Shown here one piece after another: positions 44,948 through 54,713 of a DNA stretch of 64,000 nucleotides. This DNA comes from Terrihalobacillus insolitus (GTDB taxonomy: Bacteria; Bacillota; Bacilli; Bacillales; Amphibacillaceae): positions 81,578 through 145,577 of the forward strand of contig NZ_JAMQKB010000008.1 in the NCBI RefSeq assembly GCF_028416575.1, given 5' to 3'. How positions within the stretch are numbered: position 1 is the first letter of the stretch; each line of letters opens with the position of its first letter. Made by a program: the position numbers and the translations under genes. Below the pieces are notes generated by a model that saw only the letters and a program-made list of their open reading frames with translations, searched no databases and had not been told where the DNA came from.

Positions 44948-45388
44948 TTAATTGCATACTGTTTTACTTTTCTTTAATTGTTTCATTAATGTAACGCTTG
45001 TACCTTGATCAGGACTTGAAATAATTTCAACCTTATCCATGAAATTTTCCATAATTGTAAAACCCATCCCAGACCTCTCCAATTCTGGTTTCGATGTAAA
45101 TAATGGTTGTTTCGCTTCCTCAATATTAAAAATGCCAACTCCATAATCCCGTATCGTTAGTTCCACTATATCTTCATCAAGTGTGCACGTTATATACACC
45201 ATTTGATCTGGCTCGTTGTTATAGGCATGAATAATGGAATTGGTAACAGCTTCTGAAACAACTGTTTTTATTTCCGTTAATTCATCTACTGTCGGATCTA
45301 GTTGTGCTACAAAAGCTGCAACAGTAACTCTTGCAAACGACTCATTCGAACTAACACTAGAAAATTCTATATTCATTGTGTTCCTCAT
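44948..45388 (-). CDS. spoIIAB: Anti-sigma-F factor / serine kinase SpoIIAB
   Basis: A 146-residue GHKL-fold protein that binds sigma-F and phosphorylates SpoIIAA. The ATP boxes are [11 protein letters not shown] (N box), DYGVGI (G1) and [15 protein letters not shown] (G2). Its ATG overlaps the spoIIAA stop by 4 bases. Confidence 0.97.
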   Translation of the reverse strand: MRNTMNIEFSSVSSNESFARVTVAAFVAQLDPTVDELTEIKTVVSEAVTNSIIHAYNNEPDQMVYITCTLDEDIVELTIRDYGVGIFNIEEAKQPLFTSKPELERSGMGFTIMENFMDKVEIISSPDQGTSVTLMKQLKKSKTVCN

Positions 45389-45738
45389 GAAGCCACCCCC
45401 AAGGTTAATAGGGCATATTGTTCATTTTCTTCAAGCCTAATAATTTTAAATAAACCTGACATTTCAAAAAGGCGCTTGACTGCTGGTGAGATTGAACAAA
45501 CCACCATTTCTCCTCCCAATTGCGTGACTTCTTTGTATCTTCCAAGAATTACCCCTAATCCAGAGCTATCCATAAAAGACAGTGACTCAAGATTCAAAAT
45601 AACATGTTTCACTTGATTTGCCTTTATCGTTTCCTGCCACTCTTTTTTCAATGTTTCTGCTGCATGATGGTCAAGTTCTCCAGAAAGACGGACCAACAAA
45701 ACATTTTCTTTCGTTGTGTAATTAACAGAAAGACTCAC
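45385..45738 (-). CDS. spoIIAA: Anti-anti-sigma factor SpoIIAA
   Basis: A 117-residue STAS-domain protein. The phospho-acceptor Ser is in [18 protein letters not shown] (MDSSGLGV). Dephosphorylated by SpoIIE, it frees sigma-F from SpoIIAB. The GTG start at 45738 follows AAGGAGGAATCAGTA. Confidence 0.97.
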   Translation of the reverse strand: MSLSVNYTTKENVLLVRLSGELDHHAAETLKKEWQETIKANQVKHVILNLESLSFMDSSGLGVILGRYKEVTQLGGEMVVCSISPAVKRLFEMSGLFKIIRLEENEQYALLTLGVAS

Positions 45739-45773
45739 TACTGATTCCTCCTTATTTGTTTCCTGTAGTGAAC

Positions 45774-45801
45774 TTTCTTTATTTGCCTTTAAAAATCCTG
45801 C
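45774..45801 (-). promoter_or_regulatory. Sigma-H-type promoter of the spoIIA operon
   Basis: The minus strand reads GCAGGATTT, 12 bases, AAAGAAA. The -35 fits RNAGGAWWW exactly and the -10 fits RNNGAAT with one mismatch, about 36 bases before spoIIAA. spoIIA is a sigma-H and Spo0A target in B. subtilis. Confidence 0.55.
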
Positions 45802-45840
45802 TAAACGACAAAAGTAGTGGTAAATCGTGAAAGGTTATCA

Positions 45841-47031
45841 TCAATATTCTTTTTTCAACAAATCATCAAATGTTTCCTTAAATAACATCCAAAAACCTGC
45901 CATTCCAACATCTTCTTGTACTACAAGTGGAGTTTTTGATAAAGTTTTTCCGTTTTGAACGACAGATAATATACCTACTTGATCTCCTTTTGCAAGTGGA
46001 AGTTCTATATTTTCATTCAATTGAACGTTTGTTTGAATGTCTTTCAATTTTTCTCCTTTTTTATGCAATAAAGATACTGAATCACCAGTTACAACCTTCA
46101 CTCCTTTTTTGTTTGCTTTCAGTAAGTCAAGCTTTGATACCGCTTGATTTCTCTCAAATAGCTTTTTTGTTTCATATTGATTAAAAGCATAATCAAGCAT
46201 TTTTGTTACATCACTGTTTCTTTTTTTGGTTGTGTCTGCCCCCATCACTACTGCTATGACACGCATATCATTTCTTTCAGCAGTTGCCGTTAAGCAATAC
46301 TTTGCTTTTGTTGTATATCCAGTCTTTAAACCATCTACCCCATCATAAAATTTGACGAGTTTATTCGTATTTACTAACCAGAATTCATCCTCTGTCCCTT
46401 TTCTTAAATAATCCTCATAGATACTGGTGTAGGACGTTATTTCTTCATGCTTTAGCAATTCCCGAGCCATTATAGCCATGTCATAGGCTGTACTGTAGTG
46501 ATTTTCTGCTGGGAGTCCAGTAGGGTTTTCAAAGTGCGTGTTTTCCAAGTTAAGCTCTCTTGCCTTTTCGTTCATCATTTTTACGAAAGCTTCTTCACTT
46601 CCAGCGATTCGTTCTGCTAACGCAACACTTGCATCATTTCCAGATGCAACAGCCACCCCTTTCAACAAATCCTTTACAGTCATTTTTTCTCCTGCTTCAA
46701 GAAAAATTTGTGATCCGCCCATTGATGCAGCATATTCACTTATGCTTACTTTTTCTTCAAGCTCTATCGTTCCCTTATCCAATGCCTCCATGATTAAAAT
46801 CAACGTCATAATTTTTGTCATGCTCGCTGGGGGAAGCTTATCATTCGCACCTTTTTCATACATGATTTTCCCAGTATCTCGTTCCAGCAAAATTGCTGAT
46901 TGGGAATATTTAGTTAGCTCAATTTGCTCCTCTTTCTTTTCTCCATCCTGATGTTCCTTTGCACTTATGTATCCAGTTCCATAAGAAAAAATAAGGAAGA
47001 AAATGATGATCGACAAGAAACATTTCTGCAT
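45841..47031 (-). CDS. dacF: D-alanyl-D-alanine carboxypeptidase DacF
   Basis: A 396-residue S11 penicillin-binding protein of the forespore that limits cortex cross-linking. Signal peptide 1-24; SMTK (SxxK), SGN (SxN) and KTG motifs; C-terminal PBP5 beta domain and a terminal amphipathic helix (FWMLFKETFDDLLKK). Start ATG 47031 behind AGGAGGGATTGCC. Directly upstream of spoIIAA as in B. subtilis. Confidence 0.95.
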   Translation of the reverse strand: MQKCFLSIIIFFLIFSYGTGYISAKEHQDGEKKEEQIELTKYSQSAILLERDTGKIMYEKGANDKLPPASMTKIMTLILIMEALDKGTIELEEKVSISEYAASMGGSQIFLEAGEKMTVKDLLKGVAVASGNDASVALAERIAGSEEAFVKMMNEKARELNLENTHFENPTGLPAENHYSTAYDMAIMARELLKHEEITSYTSIYEDYLRKGTEDEFWLVNTNKLVKFYDGVDGLKTGYTTKAKYCLTATAERNDMRVIAVVMGADTTKKRNSDVTKMLDYAFNQYETKKLFERNQAVSKLDLLKANKKGVKVVTGDSVSLLHKKGEKLKDIQTNVQLNENIELPLAKGDQVGILSVVQNGKTLSKTPLVVQEDVGMAGFWMLFKETFDDLLKKEY

Positions 47032-47117
47032 GGCAATCCCTCCTAGTCTGTAATGATCATATTTTTTCCATGATCGCTTATTTTTATAACTAAAAGTTTT
47101 TCTTAGTCAAAAAAAAA

Positions 47118-47154
47118 TGATAAAAAGACTCGGGGAAACCCGAGTCTTTTTACC
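47118..47154 (-). terminator. Terminator of pdp
   Basis: AAAAAGACTCGGG / CCCGAGTCTTTTT stem with a four-base TTTC loop and a second T run on the minus strand, six bases after the pdp stop. Confidence 0.9.
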
Positions 47155-47157
47155 TTC

Positions 47158-48459
47158 CTATTTCATTACCTTATGAATAAATGCACGCTTATCTGGCTTT
47201 GAAGTAGAGTATCGATAGGCAGCTTTTACTTTTTCTAATGAGTCTGTTGCTTTGTCGGTGTTGCTATGAAGGATAGCCACTACGTCTCCTCTGTCCACTT
47301 TATCCCCGTATTTTTTTTGAAGCGTAATACCGACACCATGGCTGATTTCGTCTTCCTTCGTTGCTCTTCCAGCACCTAAATACATGGCTGCAACACCAAT
47401 TAACTCTGCATCGACATCAGAAACATACCCCGTTTCTTCAGCCTTCACTTCTATATGGTGGGGCGCGGATGGTAACTGGGTAACATCATCGATCCTATCA
47501 GTGTTGCCACCTTGAGCTTCAACGAACGTACGAAATGCATGAAAAGCTTTACCATTATCAAGGTTTTTTTCTAACTCCAGATAAGCGTTCTCATATGTTG
47601 GGTATACTTCAGCAAGTACAGTCATATGGGCTGCCAATTCAAGAGCTAACCTTCTTAAATCAGGTATATGTTTACCATTTAGCACGGCAATAGCCTCTTT
47701 AATCTCATTTGCATTACCAATCTCATAACCTAATGGCTGATTCATATCACTGATGACCGCAATCGTTTGACGGCCTAGCGCATTTCCAATGTCCACCATT
47801 GACCGCGCAAGCGCTTCTGATTTTTCAATCGTTTTCATAAAAGCACCTGAACCTGTCTTTACGTCCAAAACGATGCTATCAGCCCCAGAGGCAAGTTTTT
47901 TGCTCATAATAGACCCAGCAATTAGTGGTATCGAATCAATGGTTCCTGTTACGTCACGTAGAGCATAAAGCTTTTTATCTGCAGGGGCTAAATTGCCTGT
48001 TTGTCCAGCAACGGCAAGCTTGAATTTATTTACATTATCAGTAAACACATTTTTCGTTAAACTACTATTAAATCCTTGAATCGAATCAAGTTTATCAATC
48101 GTCCCTCCTGTGTGACCTAGTCCTCTACCAGACATTTTGGCAACAGGTACACCGACAGAAGCAACAAGTGGACCAGTGATGAACGTTATTTTATCTCCTA
48201 CCCCACCTGTGGAATGTTTATCAACCTTGTGCCCAGAAATGGCAGAAAGATCAATTTGCTCGCCTGAATCAACCATCGCCTGGGTAAGCCATGCTGTTTC
48301 TTTTTGTGTCATTCCATTAAAATAGATTGCCATAAGCAGTGCTGATGCTTGGTAATCTGGAATTGTCCCCTTCGTATAACCTTCAATAAAAAAATCAATT
48401 TCTTGTTTAGAAAGTTCTTTACCGTTTCTTTTATCAATAATTATATCTACCATTCGCAT
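47158..48459 (-). CDS. pdp: Pyrimidine-nucleoside phosphorylase
   Basis: Phosphorolyses uridine, thymidine and deoxyuridine to base and (deoxy)ribose-1-phosphate. The 433-residue protein has KVDKHSTGGVGDK (phosphate site), KMSGRGLGHTGGTIDKL and a C-terminal PYNP domain. ATG 48459 behind AAGGTGATAACC gives the B. subtilis length; an in-frame start nine bases earlier is less well placed. Next to deoB, which uses its product. Confidence 0.96.
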   Translation of the reverse strand: MRMVDIIIDKRNGKELSKQEIDFFIEGYTKGTIPDYQASALLMAIYFNGMTQKETAWLTQAMVDSGEQIDLSAISGHKVDKHSTGGVGDKITFITGPLVASVGVPVAKMSGRGLGHTGGTIDKLDSIQGFNSSLTKNVFTDNVNKFKLAVAGQTGNLAPADKKLYALRDVTGTIDSIPLIAGSIMSKKLASGADSIVLDVKTGSGAFMKTIEKSEALARSMVDIGNALGRQTIAVISDMNQPLGYEIGNANEIKEAIAVLNGKHIPDLRRLALELAAHMTVLAEVYPTYENAYLELEKNLDNGKAFHAFRTFVEAQGGNTDRIDDVTQLPSAPHHIEVKAEETGYVSDVDAELIGVAAMYLGAGRATKEDEISHGVGITLQKKYGDKVDRGDVVAILHSNTDKATDSLEKVKAAYRYSTSKPDKRAFIHKVMK

Positions 48460-48508
48460 GGTTATCACCTTATTTCATAAATTTTCTCCATGACTAAAAT
48501 GAGTGTAT

Positions 48509-48690
48509 GCGGACTGAGAGGCCCTTATTTTCAGTAAAAGTGCTGATTTCCGTGGTTAAGCGGACTCACAGGACGCTATTTGCTCTAAATGGGCTACTTT
48601 TGGCTGGCTTTTTGGCAATTAAAGGCTTCTCAGTCCGCGAAACTCGCCAATACCACGATTTTTGGCCAAATAGCGGCCTCTCAGTCCGCT
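48509..48690. repeat. Solo unit of the 193-bp GCGGACTGAGAGG repeat
   Basis: About 182 bases aligning to a full unit of the array at 43.5-44.1 kb, with the same four motifs in the same order and several substitutions. It fills the pdp-deoB gap, where relatives often carry punA. Confidence 0.88.
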
Positions 48691-48714
48691 AAAAGTTCAT
48701 TGGTATCCATAACC

Positions 48715-49896
48715 CTATTTTCTTATATCTTCTAGAAAACTTGATCCGTGTGTAGGCAATGGAACCTTAAAATTGTCAGCGATCGTCGCACCTATATCTG
48801 CAAATGTTTTCCGTAATGGAAGTTCTTTCCCTTGCTTAATACCAGTATGATAAATAAGCAGCGGTACGTATTCTCTTGTATGATCTGTACCATGATGAAT
48901 CGGATCGTTTCCGTGATCGGCGGTAATGATTAATAAGTCTTGCTCATTAAGCTTACTTAAAACTTCTGACAGTCGCGTGTCAAAGGCTTCTAGCGCTTCA
49001 CCATAACCCAATGGATCTCTACGGTGCCCATATTTAGCATCGAAGTCAACTAGATTTAGGAAACTTAGACCGTGAAAATCTTTCTCCATCGTTTCCACTA
49101 GTTTTGTCATACCATCGTCATTATCCATCGTTCTAACCGATTCTGTCACGCCTTCTCCATCGTAAATATCGGAAATTTTCCCAAGAGCAATAACATCCAA
49201 GTTTTGATCTGCTAAATCGTTCATCACGGTTCTTCCAAACGGTTTTAGAGCATAATCGTGTCGATTTGCTGTTCGTTCAAAAGTACCGTTAACACCGTTA
49301 AAAGGACGTGCAATAATCCTTCCAAGCATATATGGATCATCAAGTGTTAGTTCTCTGGCGATTTCACAAATTTGATAAAGCTCATCCAGCGGAACCACTT
49401 CTTCGTGTGCAGCTATCTGTAATACGGAATCAGCTGACGTATATACGATGATTGCACCAGTCTCCATATGCTTTTCGCCTAGTTCCTTTATAATTTCAGT
49501 CCCTGAGGCAGCCTTATTCCCGATCACTTTTCTACCTGTCCTATGTTCCAGTTTGTCAATAAGCTCTTCTGGAAATCCATTTGGAAAAGTGCGAAATGGT
49601 TGATTAATATATAATCCCATCATTTCCCAATGGCCTGTCATCGTGTCTTTTCCATTTGATGCCTCTTGCATCTTTGAATAATGTGCTAACGGCTGCGCTG
49701 CTTTTGCAATTCCTTTAATTTCTCGTATATTACTTAACCCGAGTTTCCCCATATTTGGCATGTGAAGGCCTTCCATATGATTTGCAATATGCCCAATCGT
49801 GTCTGCGCCTTTATCACCAAATTGTTCGGCATCAGGGGCTTCTCCAATACCAACTGAGTCCATCACAATTAAAAAAACACGTTTAAACTGGTTCAT
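48715..49896 (-). CDS. deoB: Phosphopentomutase
   Basis: Interconverts (deoxy)ribose-1-phosphate and (deoxy)ribose-5-phosphate, linking nucleoside salvage to central metabolism. The 393-residue protein has metal-site motifs [13 protein letters not shown] and TADHGNDP with DHTRE, and the phospho-acceptor Thr in [13 protein letters not shown]. Start ATG 49896 behind AGGAGGGACAAACA. Confidence 0.97.
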   Translation of the reverse strand: MNQFKRVFLIVMDSVGIGEAPDAEQFGDKGADTIGHIANHMEGLHMPNMGKLGLSNIREIKGIAKAAQPLAHYSKMQEASNGKDTMTGHWEMMGLYINQPFRTFPNGFPEELIDKLEHRTGRKVIGNKAASGTEIIKELGEKHMETGAIIVYTSADSVLQIAAHEEVVPLDELYQICEIARELTLDDPYMLGRIIARPFNGVNGTFERTANRHDYALKPFGRTVMNDLADQNLDVIALGKISDIYDGEGVTESVRTMDNDDGMTKLVETMEKDFHGLSFLNLVDFDAKYGHRRDPLGYGEALEAFDTRLSEVLSKLNEQDLLIITADHGNDPIHHGTDHTREYVPLLIYHTGIKQGKELPLRKTFADIGATIADNFKVPLPTHGSSFLEDIRK

Positions 49897-50155
49897 TGTT
49901 TGTCCCTCCTATGTATAATTACCTTTCCAAATACTAGTCAAATTATGCTCCTACACTTGATGTTGTAGGATGTCAGACAACCTCAGCCATATTTGTACCA
50001 TTCCACCAATAGCATGTTCAAAACACTCGTGGTAAAACAGACACCAACATGAATTTAGAAGACGTGTGAAATTAGGACTTATTGTTTTTTCTTCGCACAA
50101 AAAGCTGGAAAATTAAGACTATATAAATACGTAGCTTAGGTGATCTTCTCCCCCA
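49897..50155. other. Intergenic gap deoB-xerD, no gene seen
   Basis: A small hairpin (CCTACA-CTTGATG-TTGTAGG, 49951-49970) and a faint GCATGTTCAAAA match to the MITE-like terminus near 50008 are the only structures noted. It may hold the xerD terminator and deoB promoter, but neither is clear. Confidence 0.4.
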
Positions 50156-51043
50156 TTATGCTCTAGGGTGATGAGATTGATAAATATCTTTTAGTCTAGC
50201 TTTTGTTACATGGGTATAAATTTGTGTTGTTGATATATCTGCATGTCCTAACATTTCTTGTACAGAACGTAAATCCGCCCCATTTTCGAGCAAATGTGTT
50301 GCAAATGAATGTCGTAATGTATGTGGTGTGATTTCTTTTGTTATATTCATATCCTTCGCCACGGATTTAAGTATCTTCCAAAAACCTTGTCTGGTCAGTG
50401 GTGCCCCACGATGATTCACAAATAGGGCATCCGTATTTATCTTTTTTGTGAGCTTTTGTCTTGCACTAGATAAATAAACCTCGATTGCCTCTTTTGCAAG
50501 ATTACCCAAAGGAACGATTCTTTCTTTTGAGCCTTTGCCGAAACAACGAACAAAGCCCATTGTTAGGTGAAGATCACTTACCTTTAGCGATATAAGCTCA
50601 GATACTCTAAGACCAGTAGCATATAGCATTTCTAGCATAGCCTTATTCCTTTTTGCTAAAGGGTCCGATCCATTTAGTGAAAGAAGTTTATCCACTTCCT
50701 TTGTAGATAAAACCTTTGGAAGCTTTCTTTCCTTTCTTGGTGTTTCAATATGTAGACTAGGATCGATAGCGGCTCCATGCTCTCTTACTAAAAACTGATG
50801 AAACAGACGAATGGATGATAGAGTGCGGGACAGTGTTGCTGATGACTTATTACTGTCATTTAAAAAATACAAGTATTGGATAACTTGGGCACGACTAATT
50901 GTTTCCCATCTATTTTGATTTTGTTCCTTTTGCATATACGTTTGGTACTGCTTTAAATCTCTATAGTAGGATTCCAGTGTATTACGTGCTAGACCTCTTT
51001 CAACCTTTAAATAGTGTAAAAAGTCGTTCAATACATCTTCCAT
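50156..51043 (-). CDS. xerD: Site-specific tyrosine recombinase XerD
   Basis: Resolves chromosome dimers at dif with XerC (CodV). The 295-residue protein has an N-terminal SAM-like core-binding domain and catalytic residues in ATGLRVSEL (Arg), [11 protein letters not shown] (Lys), [11 protein letters not shown] (His, Arg), [15 protein letters not shown] (His, Tyr). ATG 51043 is preferred to the preceding GTG. Between yqzK and deoB as in B. subtilis ripX. Confidence 0.95.
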   Translation of the reverse strand: MEDVLNDFLHYLKVERGLARNTLESYYRDLKQYQTYMQKEQNQNRWETISRAQVIQYLYFLNDSNKSSATLSRTLSSIRLFHQFLVREHGAAIDPSLHIETPRKERKLPKVLSTKEVDKLLSLNGSDPLAKRNKAMLEMLYATGLRVSELISLKVSDLHLTMGFVRCFGKGSKERIVPLGNLAKEAIEVYLSSARQKLTKKINTDALFVNHRGAPLTRQGFWKILKSVAKDMNITKEITPHTLRHSFATHLLENGADLRSVQEMLGHADISTTQIYTHVTKARLKDIYQSHHPRA

Positions 51044-51049
51044 CACGCA

Positions 51050-51268
51050 TTACTCCCCTAGTCGAAAAAATATGGACAAGCGATCAATAATACTCTGTTG
51101 ATCATGTTCAAAAACCTTTACCGCTCGTCCACTTGGTGGATCATAACGGTGGTAGTTCTCATACTCTGTATTCATTATGCGAAGACCGTAATAAAAAAGC
51201 AATGTGCACCCTATAAAAATAATACATATTTTAATTGCATCCTTCAAAAATGGTAAAACCCGTTTCAT
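51050..51268 (-). CDS. yqzK: YqzK-like protein (DUF4227)
   Basis: A 72-residue single-pass membrane protein (helix about 12-30: ICIIFIGCTLLFYYGLRIM) with a basic patch YHRYDPPSGRAVKVF outside. Matches the DUF4227/YqzK family in size and place between fur and xerD. Function unknown. The second of two close ATGs (51268) is better spaced from AGGGAG. Confidence 0.78.
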   Translation of the reverse strand: MKRVLPFLKDAIKICIIFIGCTLLFYYGLRIMNTEYENYHRYDPPSGRAVKVFEHDQQSIIDRLSIFFRLGE

Positions 51269-51474
51269 TGACATAACTCCCTAGAAACATAGTAGATGAA
51301 TAATCCTACTAAAAAGATATGCCAAAAAACAACTAAAATATACGTCCTATATGGAATGAATACATAAATGCCTATTCAAAAAGTCGACAAAGGACATGGT
51401 GACCATTAACTAGCCTAACCCTATTAGTCTAGTATTAGAGAAACTCGACACTCGTCTCATCTTATAACGGATAG

Positions 51475-51510
51475 CTAAAAAAGCCTTTCTCATTGAAAAA
51501 GGCTCCCTTT
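51475..51510 (-). terminator. Terminator of fur
   Basis: AGCCTTTTTC / GAGAAAGGCT stem followed by six T on the minus strand. Between this and yqzK (51269-51474) lies only a worn copy of the repeat terminus (CTATTCAAAAAGTCGACAAA near 51372). Confidence 0.8.
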
Positions 51511-51535
51511 TCCTACTAAAACGAAAACTGCTCTT

Positions 51536-51991
51536 TTATTTCGTTTCCGCCGTATTTTTTTGGCAATTTTTGCATATGCCATGAAAGGTAAGTCTGTGAT
51601 CTTGAACTTTAAAACCCCAGTCATTTTCAACGTTTTTTTCTACATCTTCAAGTAGATCGTCCATAATTTCTTCTACCGACCCACATTCGGTACAAACCAA
51701 ATGATGATGAGAATGTGTCGCCCCTTCTTTTCGGAGATCGAAGCGAGAAACGCCATCTCCAAAGTTAATTTTGTCAACAATTTTTAATTCAGACAGTAAT
51801 TCGAGTGTACGATAAACGGTTGCAAGACCAATTTCAGGTGATTTTTCCTTTACGAGGAGGTAAACATCTTCTGCACTCAAATGGTCCTCTTCTCGTTCCA
51901 ACAAAACTTTTACAGTGGCTTCTCGCTGTGGAGTTAACTTATAACTTTGTGCATGGAGCTCTTTTTTAATGTGCTCAATCCGTTGTTCCAT
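51536..51991 (-). CDS. fur: Ferric uptake regulator Fur
   Basis: A 151-residue Fur-family repressor of iron acquisition genes. DNA-binding helix region LTPQREATVKVLL and GLATVYRTLELL; metal ligands HSHHHLVCTECG and CKNCQ (structural zinc CxxC pairs). PerR or Zur cannot be excluded by sequence alone, but the position next to spoIIM and xerD is that of B. subtilis fur. Start ATG 51991 behind GAGGGAGGGATCGGAC, giving the usual length. Confidence 0.93.
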   Translation of the reverse strand: MEQRIEHIKKELHAQSYKLTPQREATVKVLLEREEDHLSAEDVYLLVKEKSPEIGLATVYRTLELLSELKIVDKINFGDGVSRFDLRKEGATHSHHHLVCTECGSVEEIMDDLLEDVEKNVENDWGFKVQDHRLTFHGICKNCQKNTAETK

Positions 51992-52021
51992 GTCCGATCC
52001 CTCCCTCGTAATCCCATTTTC

Positions 52022-52050
52022 ATTATAAGCAGACATGGAACGAGTGTCAA
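52022..52050 (-). promoter_or_regulatory. Consensus sigma-A promoter of fur
   Basis: The minus strand reads TTGACA, 17 bases, TATAAT: a perfect consensus promoter about 30 bases before the fur ATG. Confidence 0.85.
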
Positions 52051-52067
52051 ATTAAAATTATTTTAAT
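52051..52067. promoter_or_regulatory. Per/Fur-box-like palindrome upstream of fur
   Basis: ATTAAAAT-T-ATTTTAAT is a perfect odd palindrome touching the fur -35 box. It fits the 7-1-7 pattern of Fur-family boxes (PerR consensus TTATAATNATTATAA, one mismatch per half-site). In B. subtilis fur is repressed by PerR. Confidence 0.5.
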
Positions 52068-52103
52068 CTGTATATAATAATTAATATTAATTGAAAGTGA
52101 AAA

Positions 52104-52742
52104 TCAATTATACAACCATTTTATCACAACTTGCATTGCTTGATTGGAAACAAGTGATTCCAATACCGCCCCTACTCCAACACTTACAATTAGCATAATA
52201 AACACAAGGCTATATTGCAGAAACGGCTGTAATAAAGGCTGGTTCATCCTTCTTGAAAACAACTTCCCTAAAAGAGTAAGAGAAAAAATCATTGCCATAC
52301 TTCCTGCAAGTATGTAAACGGGAATGATAATTAAATTTTGGGGTGCAATCGACGCGGCTGCAACAAGAAGACCTTGCCATCCCATTTGATTGACAAAAAA
52401 ACCGACTGAGAATCCAACAACTAACCCTTTTATAAAAACAAGAATCCAGACGATCGGCAAACCAATAATAGACAAACCAAGAATAAAAAAGAGTAGCAGA
52501 TATTTCAATTGATAAAAAAAGCTTTGTTTTAAAAGCTCCTGATTATTGATAGCAGTTCCGTCTAATATTTGCCCGAAAAATCGCTCTAGATAAAAAAACA
52601 AATCCTGTTTTTGAACAAAATTCATACTATTAACTATAATAGCACCGAATATAATCCCAATCAAAAATAATATGGTCATAAAAACATAGACAACAGCATG
52701 ATCCCGAAAATGATCCATTGCTACGTTGGTTTTTTTGTACAT
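52104..52742 (-). CDS. spoIIM: Stage II sporulation protein M
   Basis: A 212-residue five-helix membrane protein of the SpoIIDMP engulfment machine, which remodels septal peptidoglycan. Family pattern: LIGIIFGAIIVNSM, GLSIIGLPIVWILVFIKGLV, SVGFFVNQMGW. The ATG at 52742 behind TTGGAGGAAATCTT is preferred to an earlier one and gives the B. subtilis length. Confidence 0.93.
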   Translation of the reverse strand: MYKKTNVAMDHFRDHAVVYVFMTILFLIGIIFGAIIVNSMNFVQKQDLFFYLERFFGQILDGTAINNQELLKQSFFYQLKYLLLFFILGLSIIGLPIVWILVFIKGLVVGFSVGFFVNQMGWQGLLVAAASIAPQNLIIIPVYILAGSMAMIFSLTLLGKLFSRRMNQPLLQPFLQYSLVFIMLIVSVGVGAVLESLVSNQAMQVVIKWLYN

Positions 52743-52852
52743 AAGATTTCCTCCAATAATCCAGTATGAAATATGCACAAATTCCTCCTGTGCGTTTCCT
52801 ATACTTCAACTCTATGAGGAAACCATAAAAAGTAGACCATTAATTCTAGAAT

Positions 52853-54019
52853 CTAAGATAAATCAATTCGTCCGTATTTCCCTCCACCACCAGCAGTAAC
52901 TGAAAGCTTCCCTTCTCTCATTAATATAATCGACCTTGCTAGATTTTCTGGCACAATCTCTATTAGAGCTTCAAAATTTGCTTTATGGATGATGTTCATT
53001 TCCGTCCCAAATTTGTCGAGTAGCTTTTGAAATGTTTTCGGTCCAAGCGAAGGCAAATACTCTAGTGGAACCTGGTAAACGTATGGTGGACGACTAAGAG
53101 GTGATCCAGTAGCGTTTGCAAGCTCTCCTATCCGATCCGCAACACCTTTGACAATCTTAGCTGAACCACAGCTAGGGCATGTTTCCCTTTCCTTGGCCGA
53201 ATGGAAACAGACATTGCAAACCGTTTGGTGATACTTTCCTAAGTAAGGATTCATCCCATAGTTCCGAAGAAATCCCCTTCCTTTCACATGATGTAACGCC
53301 CAATTTAGTTCTTTAAATGTTGGCTTTTTCATTATAATTTCCTGATATTCTCGAGCTATTTTAGGCAAGGAATGGGCATCTGAGTTGGTCAAAAAAGTAT
53401 ATTGGTGTAATTCTTCAATTTGATCTGCCATCTTGGTATCTGCACTTAGTCCTAATTCAATTCCATCTATTAAATCAGGATCAAATACTTCTGCCATTGA
53501 CGAAAGTACCCCCTTCCCATACATACTTTTAAAGGGCGTAAAAACATGAGCTGGAATAAATAATCCATCCAATTCTTTTGTTTTATATTGAAGCTCTTTT
53601 CCGCCACCATAATAACGCTGGGAGCTTAATGTTATGTTTTTCATTTTTGTGGACAACCAAACAGAAAATTCCTGCATTCTTGCAATGGACGGAAAAAAAC
53701 AAAGGACGTGGATTGGTCCTTTTGAATAATGATCATATACCTCTATTTCAGAGCCTAATAGTAGCGTAACGTTTTCAAATTGGATCCCGCCTTCGCTTAG
53801 TTCAAATGCTAGCCCTGCTTCTAGTGCTTGCATCAATTCTACTAGCACGGCAGGAGCATGACAGTCTATCACACCAACCATGTGTATTCCTTTGTTTCTA
53901 CTCGACTCTTTTAAAATGTTCGTTAGTGTAAGTGATTTTGAACCTGTAATTTTAACTGGCTTACCATATATGTCCCTACCTACGTGAATATGCAAGTCTG
54001 CAAAGTAAGATTGGATCAT
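52853..54019 (-). CDS. yqxK: Endonuclease Q family protein (YqxK)
   Basis: A 388-residue PHP-domain protein: metal ligands DLHIHVGRD, IDCHAPAV, GSEIEVYD, PAHVFTPF, NSDAHS; then a four-Cys zinc site (CNVC, CPSCG) and a helix-hairpin-helix segment (LEYLPSLGPKTFQKLLDKFG). EndoQ enzymes cut DNA 5' of uracil, hypoxanthine and abasic sites, so a DNA repair role is likely. Overlaps nudF by 4 bases. Confidence 0.9.
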   Translation of the reverse strand: MIQSYFADLHIHVGRDIYGKPVKITGSKSLTLTNILKESSRNKGIHMVGVIDCHAPAVLVELMQALEAGLAFELSEGGIQFENVTLLLGSEIEVYDHYSKGPIHVLCFFPSIARMQEFSVWLSTKMKNITLSSQRYYGGGKELQYKTKELDGLFIPAHVFTPFKSMYGKGVLSSMAEVFDPDLIDGIELGLSADTKMADQIEELHQYTFLTNSDAHSLPKIAREYQEIIMKKPTFKELNWALHHVKGRGFLRNYGMNPYLGKYHQTVCNVCFHSAKERETCPSCGSAKIVKGVADRIGELANATGSPLSRPPYVYQVPLEYLPSLGPKTFQKLLDKFGTEMNIIHKANFEALIEIVPENLARSIILMREGKLSVTAGGGGKYGRIDLS

Positions 54020-54567
54020 GTTCTTTTCATTCCTTGTAATCTTAAATAAAGAAGCGCATATGCTGTTTTTGCATCATGAATGCGTTCGGTTTGGACATAT
54101 TGCTCTGCTTCTTCTAATGTCAGCTCAATCAGCTCAACAAATTCATCTTCGTCCAAGTCCTTTTTTACTTCAAGTGGAATCAGATTTTCCGTTAAATATA
54201 AATGGATGATTTCATCAGCAAAACCCGGAGACGTATAAAAAGACGTTACAAATGATAAGTGATCTGTTGTATAACCTGTTTCCTCTTCCAACTCCCGTAA
54301 AGCGGTTGCTTCTGGTTTTTCTCCTTCCTCAAGCTTACCAGCAGGAATCTCTACTAAGTTTTTCTCCAACGGCTTGCGATACTGTTCCACAAACAAAATC
54401 TTATTGTCTTTCGTAATCGGAATAATTGCTACTGCACCAGGATGTTTCACAGTTTCTCGTTTCGATGTGTGTCCATTTGGCAATGTCACTTCATCTACTT
54501 GCAATTTTACAACTTTACCATCAAATATCTTGGTAGATTGGATTGTTTTTTCTTCAAAATTTTTCAT
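54016..54567 (-). CDS. nudF: ADP-ribose pyrophosphatase (Nudix)
   Basis: Hydrolyses ADP-ribose to AMP and ribose-5-phosphate. The Nudix box is complete: GKLEEGEKPEATALRELEEE followed by TGY. ATG 54567 gives 183 residues beginning MKNFEEKTI, paralleling B. subtilis NudF (MKSLEEKTI). It starts the nudF-yqxK pair. Repeat-terminus remnant TTTTTGAACATCCTC lies just upstream at 54601-54615. Confidence 0.93.
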   Translation of the reverse strand: MKNFEEKTIQSTKIFDGKVVKLQVDEVTLPNGHTSKRETVKHPGAVAIIPITKDNKILFVEQYRKPLEKNLVEIPAGKLEEGEKPEATALRELEEETGYTTDHLSFVTSFYTSPGFADEIIHLYLTENLIPLEVKKDLDEDEFVELIELTLEEAEQYVQTERIHDAKTAYALLYLRLQGMKRT

Positions 54568-54713
54568 TAGCCTTATGCTCCATTCTTCTACAGTTTTCAT
54601 TTTTGAACATCCTCTTTTAGCATACCAAACATAATCAAATGATACACATTAGTTGTATTCCTATCTCGTTATTTTTAAAATAAAGAGAGAAAAAGTCGGA
54701 AAGGATGTTAATT

